Shown here piece by piece: positions 41,602 through 53,501 of a stretch of DNA of 64,000 nucleotides. Under the pieces are notes generated by a model. That model made no database searches, was not told the DNA's origin, and saw nothing but the letters and a program-made list of their open reading frames with translations. The stretch comes from Omphalotus guepiniiformis. Lineage: Eukaryota > Basidiomycota > Agaricomycetes > Agaricales > Omphalotaceae. Position numbers and translations under genes: made by a program. The stretch spans positions 186,001 to 250,000 of the forward strand of contig JAQOOI010000007.1 in the NCBI GenBank assembly GCA_028554645.1, read 5' to 3'. The stretch's first letter is position 1. Every line of letters begins with the position of its first letter.

Positions 41602-43786
41602 ATGCTTCTTGTCTGGTTATTTGGTTTGCTCTCAGTGACCTGTGTTTCATTGTCATATTGCTGGCGCTTTCTGCGACGAAAGCTGCTCTTGAAGCAAACA
41701 TGCGTAGAAGATCTCAAATTCCTTGGCGACCCTCGCACAGCAGCCAAGAGGATCAAGGGTACTGTGGTGGTTTGCGGTGGCAGGTAATCCATTCCGTCAA
41801 TAGTGTATACGTTAAAGCGCTCACGAACTTCATAGCATAAGTGGTCTCTTGGCTGCACGAATTTGCCACGACCACTTCGAGAAAGTGATCATTGTCGAAC
41901 CTGAGGGCTGGCTTAGTTCTGACGACGCCGTCCGGAAGGATGCCTGGAACCAGCAGCATTCGCGCACGCGTGTAATGCAATATAATTCGTTACATGGTAG
42001 GTCCGTTCAGTCTTATCCTGAGTCTTGCCACACAAGATCTAACCTTTTATAGTTATTCAAGTGCTCGGATTCATGGGATTCTGCAGACTTTTCCCCAACT
42101 TTGTCGCGGAATGCAAAGCTTCTGACATTCAGTGAGTATTCGTGCTTCAAGCTGAGCTGGTTGAGTCTTATCTACTACTTTAGCGTCTGCGCAGGAGATT
42201 TTCGCCTTCTCATATGGGGAAATGGGACACAGACCCCATACGATATGTATAACGGAGATCTTCCCAAAACATTGTTTACAGGTCGCCCCGGTCTTGAAAC
42301 ACTTGTCCGTCGTCTCGTGTTGGACAAGAACATGTGCCCAAATATCACTCAAATGATCGGTACAGTTACCGGTATGGTTCGAAGCGCTGATGATACCACG
42401 AAATTGAAAGGGGTCGTGGTTCGCCAGAACCATGGAGGAGGTGATTCAATACTTGATGCGGACCTCGTCATAGGTAATTGTCGTTCTTGAGGCTCGTACA
42501 TTGTTCATAATTGTTTAAACTGTGCTTCGTAGATTGTACGGGCCCGGCATCCTCTGGTATCAAGTGGCTGCGTCGCGAAGGTTTTGGGTATGCTCCCAAT
42601 GGCGGGTATCTTAAGGGTACCCTACCATTGGATGACCTGACGATACAATATGATCAGAAAGTTCAGTATGCAAACTTTACCTTCCATGTTTCAAAGGAGC
42701 TTTGCGAACGACATCCCGTCAAGGGCGGCTGGGAAAACTGTGGACCTATATATAATTGTGTCACAGATTCTTTGGTCGATCACCGAGCTCTATATTGTAT
42801 CAGAGTCGATGGTGACTTGAGTATGTGCAATTTTCGACGCATTCTACTCATCTACTTATGTGTTTGCAGTCAACTTGTGCTGTGGCGCTTGGGGACTCTC
42901 TGAACTTCCTGCTACGCTGGAAGGGATAAAGAGCTTTGCAAGGTCAATGGTTATAGACAAACCCATACCTGATTGGTTTTTCGAGTTCTTGGATCTCCTT
43001 GGAGAAGTCGAGGACACGATGACCTGCAGTAAGGTACGAGTGCGTGAGTAATAGAATTCAGAACGAGCGTCGTTTTGGAAGATACTGATTGTAAGTTCCT
43101 CTCTCAGCTGCTACATCCTTCACCAGATTCGAGAACGCAGTCAACTTGCCATCAAATTGGATAGCTTTGGGAGATAGTGTCATGCGGGTCAATCCTGTTT
43201 TAGGGTTAATCGTGATCATCGCTCTTAACTTGAAAGTCTTCCTGACCTTTTGCTCAGCCAGGGATGCACAAAGGCCCTGATGGGTGTTATCTGTTTGAAC
43301 AGCCTACTCAAAGATGTACACTCTACACTTCCGGACACGTTCTCCATGGAGTTTTTCAAACAACACGCTGATAAGATTACTCCTATTTGGTAAGTAGCAC
43401 TCGAGTGTTGATGAGTCAAAACACACTGATCTCTACCAGGGAAGGCGTGAAGACGGCTGGTGAGTGTTGATTCAACTACCTGCCTGTATTCAGATACTTA
43501 TCACATCACAGATTACGGTTACGAAACCACTGTTCCTATTGAAGGCGAGACCCTATCCAAAGGTGCTTTGCTGAGGTGGTACATTCGAAAGCTACATATC
43601 CTTTCATTCACCGTAGGTTTTCATAATCCACACATAGCCCCTGTAGTAATTGGTTGCATCTAGGATAAGCAAGCCGGTTCCGCCTTGTGGCATGTGCGGA
43701 TGTTTCTAGCTCCACCAATTGACACTCTGCAGCTTGGGTTGGTCATGAAGGTGCTGTGGAACTTCTTGCTTGATCCAAAAGCTTAG
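41602..43786 (+). CDS. FAD-dependent monooxygenase-like protein, copy 2, 548 aa, 11 exons
   Basis: Exons: 41602-41783, 41836-41996, 42053-42131, 42184-42473, 42533-42820, 42870-43043, 43108-43204, 43258-43389, 43440-43459, 43512-43612, 43664-43786. All phases close over 548 codons. It has the same 11-exon structure and near-identical exon lengths as copy 1; exons 1 and 4 are each one codon longer. FAD motif VVVCGGSISGLLAARI (Gly to Ser at one position relative to copy 1), DLVIDCTGPASSGIKWL and ALGDSVMRVNPVLGQG are all kept, as is the N-terminal membrane anchor (MLLVWLFGLLSVTCVSLSY). Differences cluster in NGTQTPYDMYNGD versus NVQQIPHDMYNGD and a few loops. Both copies look functional. The pair arose by local duplication before the Copia element inserted between them, or the element arrived later; order cannot be told from this alone. 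Confidence 0.88.
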
Positions 43787-46700
43787 GGAAGAATTTTATG
43801 CACAGTTCTTCCGAGCTCGTACGCTATGTAAAACTGCTTAGTATCTAGAAACTGGAACGGAGATGTGGCTTCTAGCTAAGTTGTTCTCTTCGCAACATAT
43901 GGTACGAATATAGATCAAGACAGCCCCAACTCGCTCGACTCCTGGAATTTCGGACTGCAATTGGTTTGCTGGAAATTTCCGGAGGCTGGTGGTCTCAGCG
44001 CGTGCAGTTCAAGCCGGGTAAAACTGAATACTCTATACTGTATGTATCTTTTACTTCGCCTACGCGGCTACGCCTACCATAAGCCAGATTACACAGGTTA
44101 GGTCGTTTAGCCATCACGACTTTGTTACCATCTTGTACAAGGTCCATATATGGCGGTGATCGGACTTTTAAATCCACCTCAAATTCGTCGTAGCGTGTGT
44201 CATTTTCGATGATGTATTTAACTGCTGTACATCGGGATACTTCCTGGAAGCCGGCGTTTCAGCACTTGGACCCGAGCCGGTCAATATACTACCTACCTAC
44301 CTACCTACCTACTACCTGCATTCCTCTGAGCGAATTGGAAGCCATTGGAAGCCAAGCCGAGAGCTCAGCCATGATATGTTTCTCTTCCATGTGGTAGGAG
44401 ACACTCCAAAGGGTTGATACAATGTGTACTTCTCGTTTAGACGCGAACATTGATGCTTGGGCATTGACCAACCGGCGGACCTAGTGCTGAGGGTGATATG
44501 GTATCTCCGTTGTCGGGTACGGAATCGTTCTGGGCACTAACATTTTGAGTTCATGTCTTTTCGAGTTTAGACAGATGGTCATTTACGCCCGCTGCCGTCG
44601 GTCTCAGCGAGAAACACAATTACTTACTTCGAGCTTCCAATGCTGCTGGTGACGTCGACTATCCAAGACTCCATGGGATAGACCATGGGTTGTGTAAAAA
44701 GACCGTAAGAGTCCTTCATGATTGCTTATCCCCTCAGATTAACTCCAAGGCTGAAGCCATTAGATTTAGAAGGGTGTTAACCAGTCACGGACGACGTGTG
44801 AGTCGCGCCCAATCACGCGTCCGTCCAGTCTACTTACACCAGTGTACACCCCTGCATTCGAGGTATTTAGTGATACTTACGACACACTTAAATGGCAATC
44901 GACGTGCCGCCGAATCCCTTCAGCAAGAACCAAGAACCCAAGAACTCCTCTCGTCCATATGAAACTTATAGGGTCAGCCTGATGAAACTGATCACGCTCA
45001 ACGCCTCGAGGCATAGGCGTTCCATGCAAACACCTTGTTTAGTCAACTTCTCATATGGGTTTGATCTATTCATCACCGTGGATACATGACCCTCAATCGG
45101 TCTTTCGGACGCATGCGGCACCCGATCACTGATAGACTGACTTTGAGCCTTGTTCCTAATGTACGTACCGACTGTTTTTTCAAAAGATAGACTCGTCTAG
45201 TCGCACCTTCCAAATACAAGGCCTTGAAATCAGTAGAATATTTTTTGCCCCAACGCAATACCTGAAATTGGTCGCAGGTGAGCTAAATTCTCAGGCCCTG
45301 TAGTGAGGATGGTGAAATGGGACCGAGAGGTACGTCCGGGACGCGGAACATGTCCTCCGGCACCTTGCTATGAGCAAAACGAAGCAAATCTGTGTATGCA
45401 AATGAGTGGCAAGACAGGAACACAGGGGTCACTGAGAGCGTGTCAGTCAATGAGAATTGAATACACCTGATTGGTTGAACTACTGCTACTTTGAGTGAGT
45501 ATTGGGAACAATCGTGGTTATTTACCTGTCCTGTACTGTAGTATCCCAGGTTGCAGCAGGAATATCAGGGAATATTTCAGGACATCATCTCACAAATTTA
45601 ACATATCAATCAAGACCTCCAGGGGCGTTTCCAGAGAACTGAGGCGGTCGCGACGGTCTAGGTACTGAATGTACGTAGGGTCGTTGCGGTACTAGAAGCT
45701 GATCAGGATCCACTCTGATAGTTCTTTAAATGCGTGGAGTATGTAGTCTCACGCATGGGTCTGTATCTCTATTTCAATGATGTTTTATATTAGCTCAATA
45801 GAGGCACAGAGAAAAAGAAAGAAGATTCGAAATCTATTGGCTGACTTGCAAGTTCTAGAGTGATGTGCGGTCTGCTGACCAAGCCCACAAAAATTTCTAT
45901 TCGTCGTTGTATTTCTGTGTCTTCCGTAAGGGGTCATCCAATCAGCGTCAAAACTATTCACTGGCATGCACTCACATCTGTCGTCCTGCCATTCGTTTCG
46001 GTCTCAAGTGCGATGATAATGAGGGATACGTAAATCGAAGTGTTTCGTCTCCAGACCCTAGCAATGCGAAACAAAATTTGCAAGAACCAGTACAGCATGA
46101 ACGGTCGGGACTCGATGGTCAAATTTCGAGGGGTACAAGGACCTATTGGGTCCGACGCCGAGTAACAACCTACTGTGGCGCGCACCATTCCTAAACTTGA
46201 ACCGGATCGCGGAAATCGCAAGATGCATGACGGAAACAAATTCAAGAGCGACGAGACCATGCATAACACTACGCCGGGACCGTTCGTGAAATGAGCAAGA
46301 TCTATCACTTTCGGCCACTATGGGCACCACAGGAGACGCCTAATTGAACCGGCGAGTACAAGGGCTTTTGATAAGGGGTCACCTAGGTGCATGTCCTGGG
46401 ATCATGATGTACAGCTTTCAGAAATACCTACACACCTTGAAGATCTAGTAAAACGGTGTGAGAACAAGAACAAGAACATACTAGATGGTTTGACTGAGCA
46501 GGACAAGGACGAACCGAGACTAGTCTTTCAAGCCAGTGGTAAGGGTCGCCAACGACTGTGCTTCATGTGTCAAAGTACTCTGTTATCCCTGTCCTTAAGT
46601 GAGCACATACTCCGACTCCTACAGGAGTTGAGCTTATCACTAGGGTCCGTCCACCCAAAAATTATCCAGCGAATATGGCCATTGGCGATCTGATGTGTAG

Positions 46701-48075
46701 AAGAAAGAATATAGGAGCGCAGGTCTAGCGAACTGACTTGAGATAACCTAGAAAGTTATAGCAAATGTGGCGCCCATTTAGCTGCGCGCTCAAGGCCACT
46801 TTAGGGATAGTGTAGAGAGGCTAATGAATTTGGGAGTTGGGACCCGAGACATCTTGATCGTGCAAAAACGGCAACTGCAATGGCGAGCATTCGAGTATCG
46901 TTCTACGAGCATTCGATGTACCAGTTTCACTAATCTTGAGCATCCGCAGCAGAAAACTCACCTCGCCCACTAATGAACTAAGATGCGTGAACATCCGGAC
47001 GATACTGCAGAGTTCGGTTTCGGTGTCTTTCCCTTACCGGCCAACAACTCCGATTACAAATACCCGTGTATGTATTCGTTCAACAAGGTTCAGAGACTTG
47101 CGGTCGCATCCAGTAAGTTACTATGACATTGTGTTTGCCCTTGTTCGAACATCACGGTAAGTAAATACAAGAATTATCAAGAGAAGACTTCGACCTTACA
47201 AGACATTTAAAGACTAGCCCGGTTTTCGGCAGGTAAGTCGAAAAAATTTGTGTGATCTTCAAGCTACGACATATGTAGATCACTTGCGAGGTTTAGGGTT
47301 GATGATAGAGATGTCTGTCTACGCACATGCGTGAGTGACGGGGACAGATAGCTCTGGCCAAACTCGGTGAAAAGGCAGATATTGGAGAAGCTCGCTAAAT
47401 TATTAGTACATCTAATTGATCACTTGAGATAAGTAGCGCAAACATCGAGAAGAATGAGTGGAAGAACCTTATGATAATACGCCACGTTTTTCATATCCAA
47501 TTCCGCCTTCCCTTGTGGGTAGTAGTTTGGGTAGCAAAGTAACTTTGTGTTTACTTCATTCTAATTGGCGTCGCTGCTTTGCAACAGCATTGAACACGGA
47601 CATTAATCACAGCTACGTTGATGTGAGTACCGGTAAAGCCGTTTTCGTTTTTCGATGATGAAGTTTATCGCCCACAAACGCTACCGTAACTCGGTAAGAG
47701 AGCAGAGAAAGTTGGCAAGCGACTGACACTGATCAGATGATTTGTTTTATTTGTTGTTATTTTCTAGGGATAAGGAAGAAGCCGAAATGATGTCCGTCTT
47801 TTTGGCTGAGACTTTCCCAATTTGGCTATTCTCGATCGGAGATTCGGATGCAAAAAATCGAAAATAAATTGTTACGTAATGACTGGCAGGCGAATGTGGC
47901 GGAGTTTATGTTTTTAGAATGAACTCGAGGCTGATGGACTCTATAAAGAGCGAATCGGTTCCAACTCGTGCCTCCTCCCTGCGAAACCTTTTCTCTCCCA
48001 ATTCCGTTGTCCTACATAAGTATCCTTCAACCGCCCGTCGATCACTCAAGCGCCTACTGTCGCCGCACTACATCT
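43787..48075. other. Gene-poor 4.3-kb region
   Basis: No frame with recognised domains was found on either strand. Frames near 45865-46194 and 46391-46693 are about 100 codons and lack motifs or paralogues. A short CTAC microsatellite is listed separately. The right end is the 5' flank of the HMG-box gene, pyrimidine-rich from about 47960. Confidence 0.5.
44289..44312. repeat. (CTAC)n microsatellite
   Basis: About six tandem CTAC units. Confidence 0.85.
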
Positions 48076-49956
48076 ATGCCCGCCGAAAGATCCAGAGGTT
48101 CGCGGCGCAGCGGTGCAGACGGTAAGATGCACAGTTACTTATCAATAAGTACGGAGCTGATGTGCGGTTCTCACACGTTACTTACTATCTCCCGTGCTTC
48201 GAACTGTATACAATCGTGCTATAGGTAATCAGTTGGTGTGGACTATGCCGGTTGAACCAGCGTCTCCGAGTGGAATATCTTTCGCCACCAACGTTACCCC
48301 TATCACCTTCAACGACTCAGATGCTGGTAGTAGCTCACCTACGGATATCCCGGAGTCTACTCTGTTCCCATACGCGGATGATTCTTCACAACCTAAACGA
48401 CCTGCGCATTCGAAGAAGAAGCCAGAAAACCATATTCCCCGCCCTCCCAATGCCTTCATCCTCTTCCGTTCCTCGTTCATCAAGAGTCAGCATGTCTCTA
48501 CTGAGGTTGAGACCAACCACAGTACGTTGTCCAAGATCATTGGTCTGACCTGGCAGAGTCTACCGGAGGACGAGCGTCAGGTTTGGCACATCAAGGCTAA
48601 AGCTGCGCTGGACGAGCACAAGCGTAAGTTCCCTCAGTACGCATTTCGACCTTTACATTCAAAAGGGAAGGGTGGAATGGAGAAGCGGAAGGTTAGGGAG
48701 GTCGGGCCGAAGGATATAAAACGTTGCGCGAAGATTGCGGAGTTGTTGGTTGAGGGAAAGAAGGGTCAGGAGCTGGATGCCGCCATACAGGAGTTCGACA
48801 AGACTCATGTTCCAGAGGTGGTCACTCGGTTTGAGGACCCCATCACGGAACGAACGTATAAACGTGAGCGTTCGACGCCTGAAATCAAGATTGATGATTG
48901 CGATGAGGACGAGGACGTACCCTTCCCTTCGACTCCTTTGAGTTCGCCCTCGAAACGTTCATCCAGATTGTCCGAGAAGCCAACAAATAATCGACGACAA
49001 CGCTCGGTTTCACTGGGACCTCTACCCCCTCTGGTTGATCCTGATCAGATTCCGCCACACTTACTTCCCAAATCCCGGTCGATGGATTACCTTCCCCCGC
49101 ATCCTCAGGAGATTCCCGATACTATCCAGACCTCTGTCGAGGATTCCTACTCCTTCACTTCGAAACAGGAACCTTCATTTGTACGTCACCTATCGCTCTA
49201 TCTGCTTCCATCACTAAAGAATCTAATCTGACCTTTCATTAATTTCGATGGTGGTTATAGGACTTCAACACATTCACTTTCGACACGTTGCCGAATTCTC
49301 CTGGTGGACCGACGTTTACGAATAACGGCAGCATGGATTCGTTGTTGCCTGATGGTCCTTACGAAGACACGATCGGTGTATTCAGTAACGAGTCATTACA
49401 ACAACCTGAGAGACGTCCTTCGCTCTCTATCAACACCTCTTTCGCTGAATCCTCGACACCGTTGCAGATGATGGAGGACTGGACCCGGTCAAACTCCCCG
49501 ATGTCAGCAGAGAGTTTGAGCATTCCCCAGACACCCTGCTATCCGGAAAGCCCCATGCCGGCACAATACAGCCCAGCCTTCAATCCCTACCAACCTTCTT
49601 TGCACCATACCGTATCCCCCCTATCTTCCCTATCGAGCTCGAGCTCATACGACGATCTCTCAAGTATGTACTCACCCGATTGCCATTCTCAGCCGCCGAA
49701 TTCTGCGACGTCATGCCACGACTTTGCTCAATATACCCACGAGGATTCGGTATATGTCCACTCGAACGACGAATCGAGGGACTTTACCGGCTCGTACGAA
49801 TCGCAGTCGTTACCGACGATGCCTATCTTATTCTGCGATGCTCAGGTGGACGATATCATGCTACAGAAAGCACAAGCACAGTGCCAGTACGAACAGTCGA
49901 GTTTCAATTTAGACTTCCAGACGTTCGTGATGCCATCTGCGTTTTCTATGGTATGA
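48076..49956 (+). CDS. HMG-box transcription factor, 565 aa, three exons
   Basis: Exons are 48076-48121, 48225-49180 and 49261-49956. The short first exon encodes MPAERSRGSRRSGAD and joins GNQLVWTMPVEPAS across a 103-nt intron (GTAAGA...ATAG); a second in-frame Met (48245) is the fallback start. Intron 2 is 80 nt. Residues about 86-160 form a single HMG box: IPRPPNAFILFRSSF, then LSKIIGLTWQSLPEDERQVW and HKRKFPQYAFRP. This MATA-HMG/Sox-like type binds the DNA minor groove. The basic KKRKVREVGPKD-like region after the box and KRSSRLSEKP could direct nuclear import. The long C-terminal half is Ser/Pro/Gln-rich, suited to activation. Relatives in Agaricomycetes include mating-, fruiting- and nutrition-linked regulators; which role applies here is not shown by sequence. 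Confidence 0.87.
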
Positions 49957-52900
49957 TTTCTTCGCATGTGGATTCGCCAGACGAGTCTTTGCGCCTCATT
50001 TTATCATTCTTTCCACTTACCGTGGTCCGTCCTTTTTTTATTCGTTCTTTATCTCGTTCTTATTCACAGCGGACCGCGTGCAAGGCGCATTTCCTGCTTC
50101 AGTTTCCCCAATTTCCCCTCTCCCCCTCCTTGTTTTGTGTATGGAGTGGAGGTGGTGTATTACTGACCGATAAGATTTATCATTGACTTATTCTTCTTTC
50201 AAGTTCACCACTACTAATTCTGCGAAGCCCCTTTTTTACTCAACCCCTTCTCAATTGCTCCATCTCTCTCTCGTCCGCAGCGCTTCCGCCCAACCCTGTC
50301 TTTCCGCTCTCATCTCTCTGCTCTCCGCCGACGCTATTTACGCAAATACGAGCCCCAGACCACGCCTTCTTGATTATCGGAATGTACCCAATATTTATCC
50401 TTCCTTCAATGGAAGATGATAAAATGAACCCTTGGGCTCGGGACTTCAACGTTTTTGATTACTCTATTACCACTGTTCATAGTTCAATTCTTCTTGCCTT
50501 CTCACTTCTCTTTACTCATCTATTACTTTATTTCCTATTTCTTGCCATCCAAGACACGGGCGAGCTATCTCGCCACGCTCTTGGAGGACTGTCGATGTTC
50601 CTGTGCTCCCAAGTGTATCATAGGTGTTCCCTTATCTTCATATTTAGGTTGTGACCATTGTACTGTATACGTAGACGACAGAGTAACTGAAATACATAAG
50701 AAAGAAGTGAAACACACAAACGACCCGGAGATGTGAAAAAATTCACTTTCGTCGAACGCAAATTGAAGCACGAGGTGAGTCGTCTAGATGTTCGTCGGGA
50801 AGTTCTGTCCCCAATAGCGAGCAGATGTCTCCAAACTTTAAAAATATCGCCACCAGTTCGGTTTTGGGCTAAAGGTACCGCAAAGTGTTGTTGTTTTTCT
50901 GACGAGAACATCTACCTGTTCTGATTCCGTTGACGAAAGGTTTATGTACATGTATGCATGTATTTGCGCCAAGATACCCCGTAAAGTACCTTACCGGCAG
51001 CTACCTGCTATCTTGGGTAGCTCCGATGGCCGAGCGGAATCAAAACCCTCTGCCCTGCCCCACGGCGGACGCGGCAGGGTGAGACGAATTAAATTTGTAT
51101 TAGCTTTATTACAAGAATACCCACAACAGGTACTACATCTGAGATTTGGATATTGAGTCTAGTCCCAAGTCCCGGAATATTCGGCTGACGTTCATCTCAG
51201 GACCCCTTCTCACCTTCGCAATTTGAATGTATAGGTATGTATGTGTTACAGTTAGTTATATAGATTAAATAGATAGCGTTCTCGCTTTGAGGAACACACC
51301 GAGAGTAGAGTAGGTTGCTCACGAGGTTATATTCAGCGCAATTCCCTAAGGTCCGAGTGCTGATCGATGTGGCGAAAGGAGGTATATTCAAAAAGTACTG
51401 AGGACTTCAAGTACCTGTATGACGCGTGCATACACATGGATACATATATGTATGGGCGTTTTCGGCTGACGTGGACAACCGGAGGAGCCCAAGACTCAAG
51501 AGAGCCCAAACTAGCCGCCTCGCGGGATGATTATCTTCCCAACTGGAGAATCAGTTGTGGGCGTCGGTTCAGGTCCGACCCTGCGGGACACAATACATAG
51601 TTGCTCATTATTTATCCAAACGTCGAATGGTTGGCGAGGTTCAGGGTGAGCGGGCTTTCGCGCTATCGCGGTGGCAGTTTGAAATCCGGTGAGTTTTTCG
51701 TGAGTCGTAGGATGACGGAAATTAACAGACTTAGTGCATTGATTTTTGTCCAGCAACCGTGACAGGAGATTAAGTCGTCATGCTAAAGGAGTGCCGTATT
51801 GAATGACTCAACCATAAGAGCAATAGCTTGGACGATTTACGCCTATTGAAAGCTAGGGTATGCGTAAGTACTTACTATAAAGATATTGGGCGTCGTCAAC
51901 TCAGTGACAGATATTAGGGAAGCTGAAAGAATGTCATTTCGGACTCGACTTCTCCCTTCCAGACATCAATCTACGAAAGAAGACAGACAACGGGAAGATA
52001 TTTTATACAACATTGTGCATCGGCTTCATGGTCTTGCTGCAAGCACTTAACCTAGTCACATCGTTCATCCATAGACTAACTCTACCGATCCACCCGTCAC
52101 TTAAAATTTTGATACTTATTACTTACAGCAGCTCATAGCGCTGACCTCCTGAGGGCTCTACTTACGGAGCATGCGCGCCGGGGGTGCGGAGTATTAGTAC
52201 CACGTGCGTGATGCCACGCGGCATTCGGCCCGTCAATACAAATCCTATCTCATCTTATCTCCCCACGCTCGCCGTCTGGGAAAGAACCCCTCGGATATCC
52301 AACTTCCCCGATGTTATGATGAGTTGATGATGAGAGCACAGGAGAGCACTCGCATGGAATCAGACTTCGAGTCAGAAATCGCGAGAGAAGGATCCGAGGG
52401 ATAGCCTGGAATTTTATTCTAGGCAGGCATAAGCCTCCGTAATACCTATTCTTATACTCACTTCGTTGGACTGAAATGAACGCAAAAGACTTGAAGTTGG
52501 AGCGATGTATATAGTGCTTTGCTTGGCGGAGACGGTGGTAGTTGAGTCAAGTACAAAGTCACTCGCTCTTTGCAAAACATAAAAAATTGCCTCGAGGCAA
52601 GGAAGGACAGGGTCGTCATTCTCAATATCGCTGTGTTCAAACTGTATGATCAATGTTCAAAGAATTTTATGAAAGTCAAGCTCAGCGCCCCCGGCTCAGG
52701 GTCGTAAGCTCTGCAGTCTGCAGAAGTCTGCAGACCTGCAGTACATCGGAGCAAGCATATGGATCAATACATAGTGGCCAACGATCCGGACCCCGCTGCT
52801 CCCCACCGACCTGTGGGAAGTTCGTAAAAGCGGAAATTAACGGATGTTCGGTTTATCTATGCTTAGTTTTTCTTCCGACAACTTTTTTTTTCGTGCGCAA

Positions 52901-53412
52901 GAGAGGGCCGGAGTGCATATGTAGGTAGTGACGGAGAGTTGGCGCAGATATTCTCACTCTGTTGAACACCGACAACGATGGGATGTTCGCGTGTAGGAAC
53001 ATTGAATTCTGAATACGTACGAATGAATACATATAGTCTGAACGCGGCAGATCCATTGATATGTAGATATGTACATACATACACATAGCGATTTGTTTGA
53101 TATTGAAGAGACGGTAAGCGGTTACGGATAGACAGAGATAGACAGGGAGGTCTAGCTACGTACAGGCACAGGAATCCGGGTGAATTTGTTAGCTTGATGT
53201 TGTACTTACAGTAAGAGAACCTAGTTTCATCTTGATTCGGGCTTAAAATACCACTGTATGGATGGGAATACACTCTCACCTCGGTGACGGGAAATACATT
53301 AGTGACTGGTGGATTGCCAGCTTTTGACCTGTGTCTTGATTCTGGTTCCAACTCGTGCGAGTAACCAGAACTGTATGTCTGGAGTGCAAAAGGTAACCAA
53401 TAGACTTTCCGA
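49957..53412. other. Gene-poor 3.5-kb region
   Basis: Begins with a pyrimidine-rich stretch (to ~50550) that is probably 3' UTR of the HMG-box gene. The rest holds only short frames without domains. A stem CCCTGCC...GGCAGGG lies near 51054-51080. Confidence 0.5.
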
Positions 53413-53501
53413 TTCGGATACGGGGAATCGAACCCCGGGCTATCGCGCGATGCAATTACATCATCTGAGAGGCGATAATGTTAGCCACTACCATCATCTC
53501 T
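53413..53501 (-). pseudogene. tRNA-Glu(CTC)-like sequence with intron and decayed 5' end
   Basis: On the minus strand: D-arm-like GTAGTGGCTAAC, anticodon stem ATCGC/GCGAT around C-T-CTC-A with an ~18-nt insert after position 37, then T arm CGGGG-TTCGATT-CCCCG and 3' acceptor strand TATCCGA-A. The required 5' acceptor strand TCGGATA is absent (GAGATGA is found), and the D arm is short. It is therefore a probable tRNA pseudogene, although the internal promoter boxes look good. Confidence 0.6.

Noticed and set aside
17472..43786. Secondary-metabolite gene cluster (hydrolase, multicopper oxidase, phosphoesterase, two FAD monooxygenases)
   Set aside because: No backbone synthase (PKS, NRPS, terpene cyclase), transporter or pathway regulator lies among them, and unrelated F-box genes and retroelements intervene.
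46391..46693. 100-codon + frame
   Set aside because: No motif, no paralogue and no splice support in a gene-poor region.
51010..51090. Ser/Leu tRNA-like phrase GATGGCCGAGCGG
   Set aside because: No T arm, anticodon stem or acceptor pairing could be found around it.
51505..51595. tRNA-like T arm (GTCGG-TTCAGGT-CCGAC) with a nearby CAACT/AGTTG stem
   Set aside because: The acceptor strands do not pair, the T loop lacks the conserved A at position 58, and no D arm fits. Probably chance.
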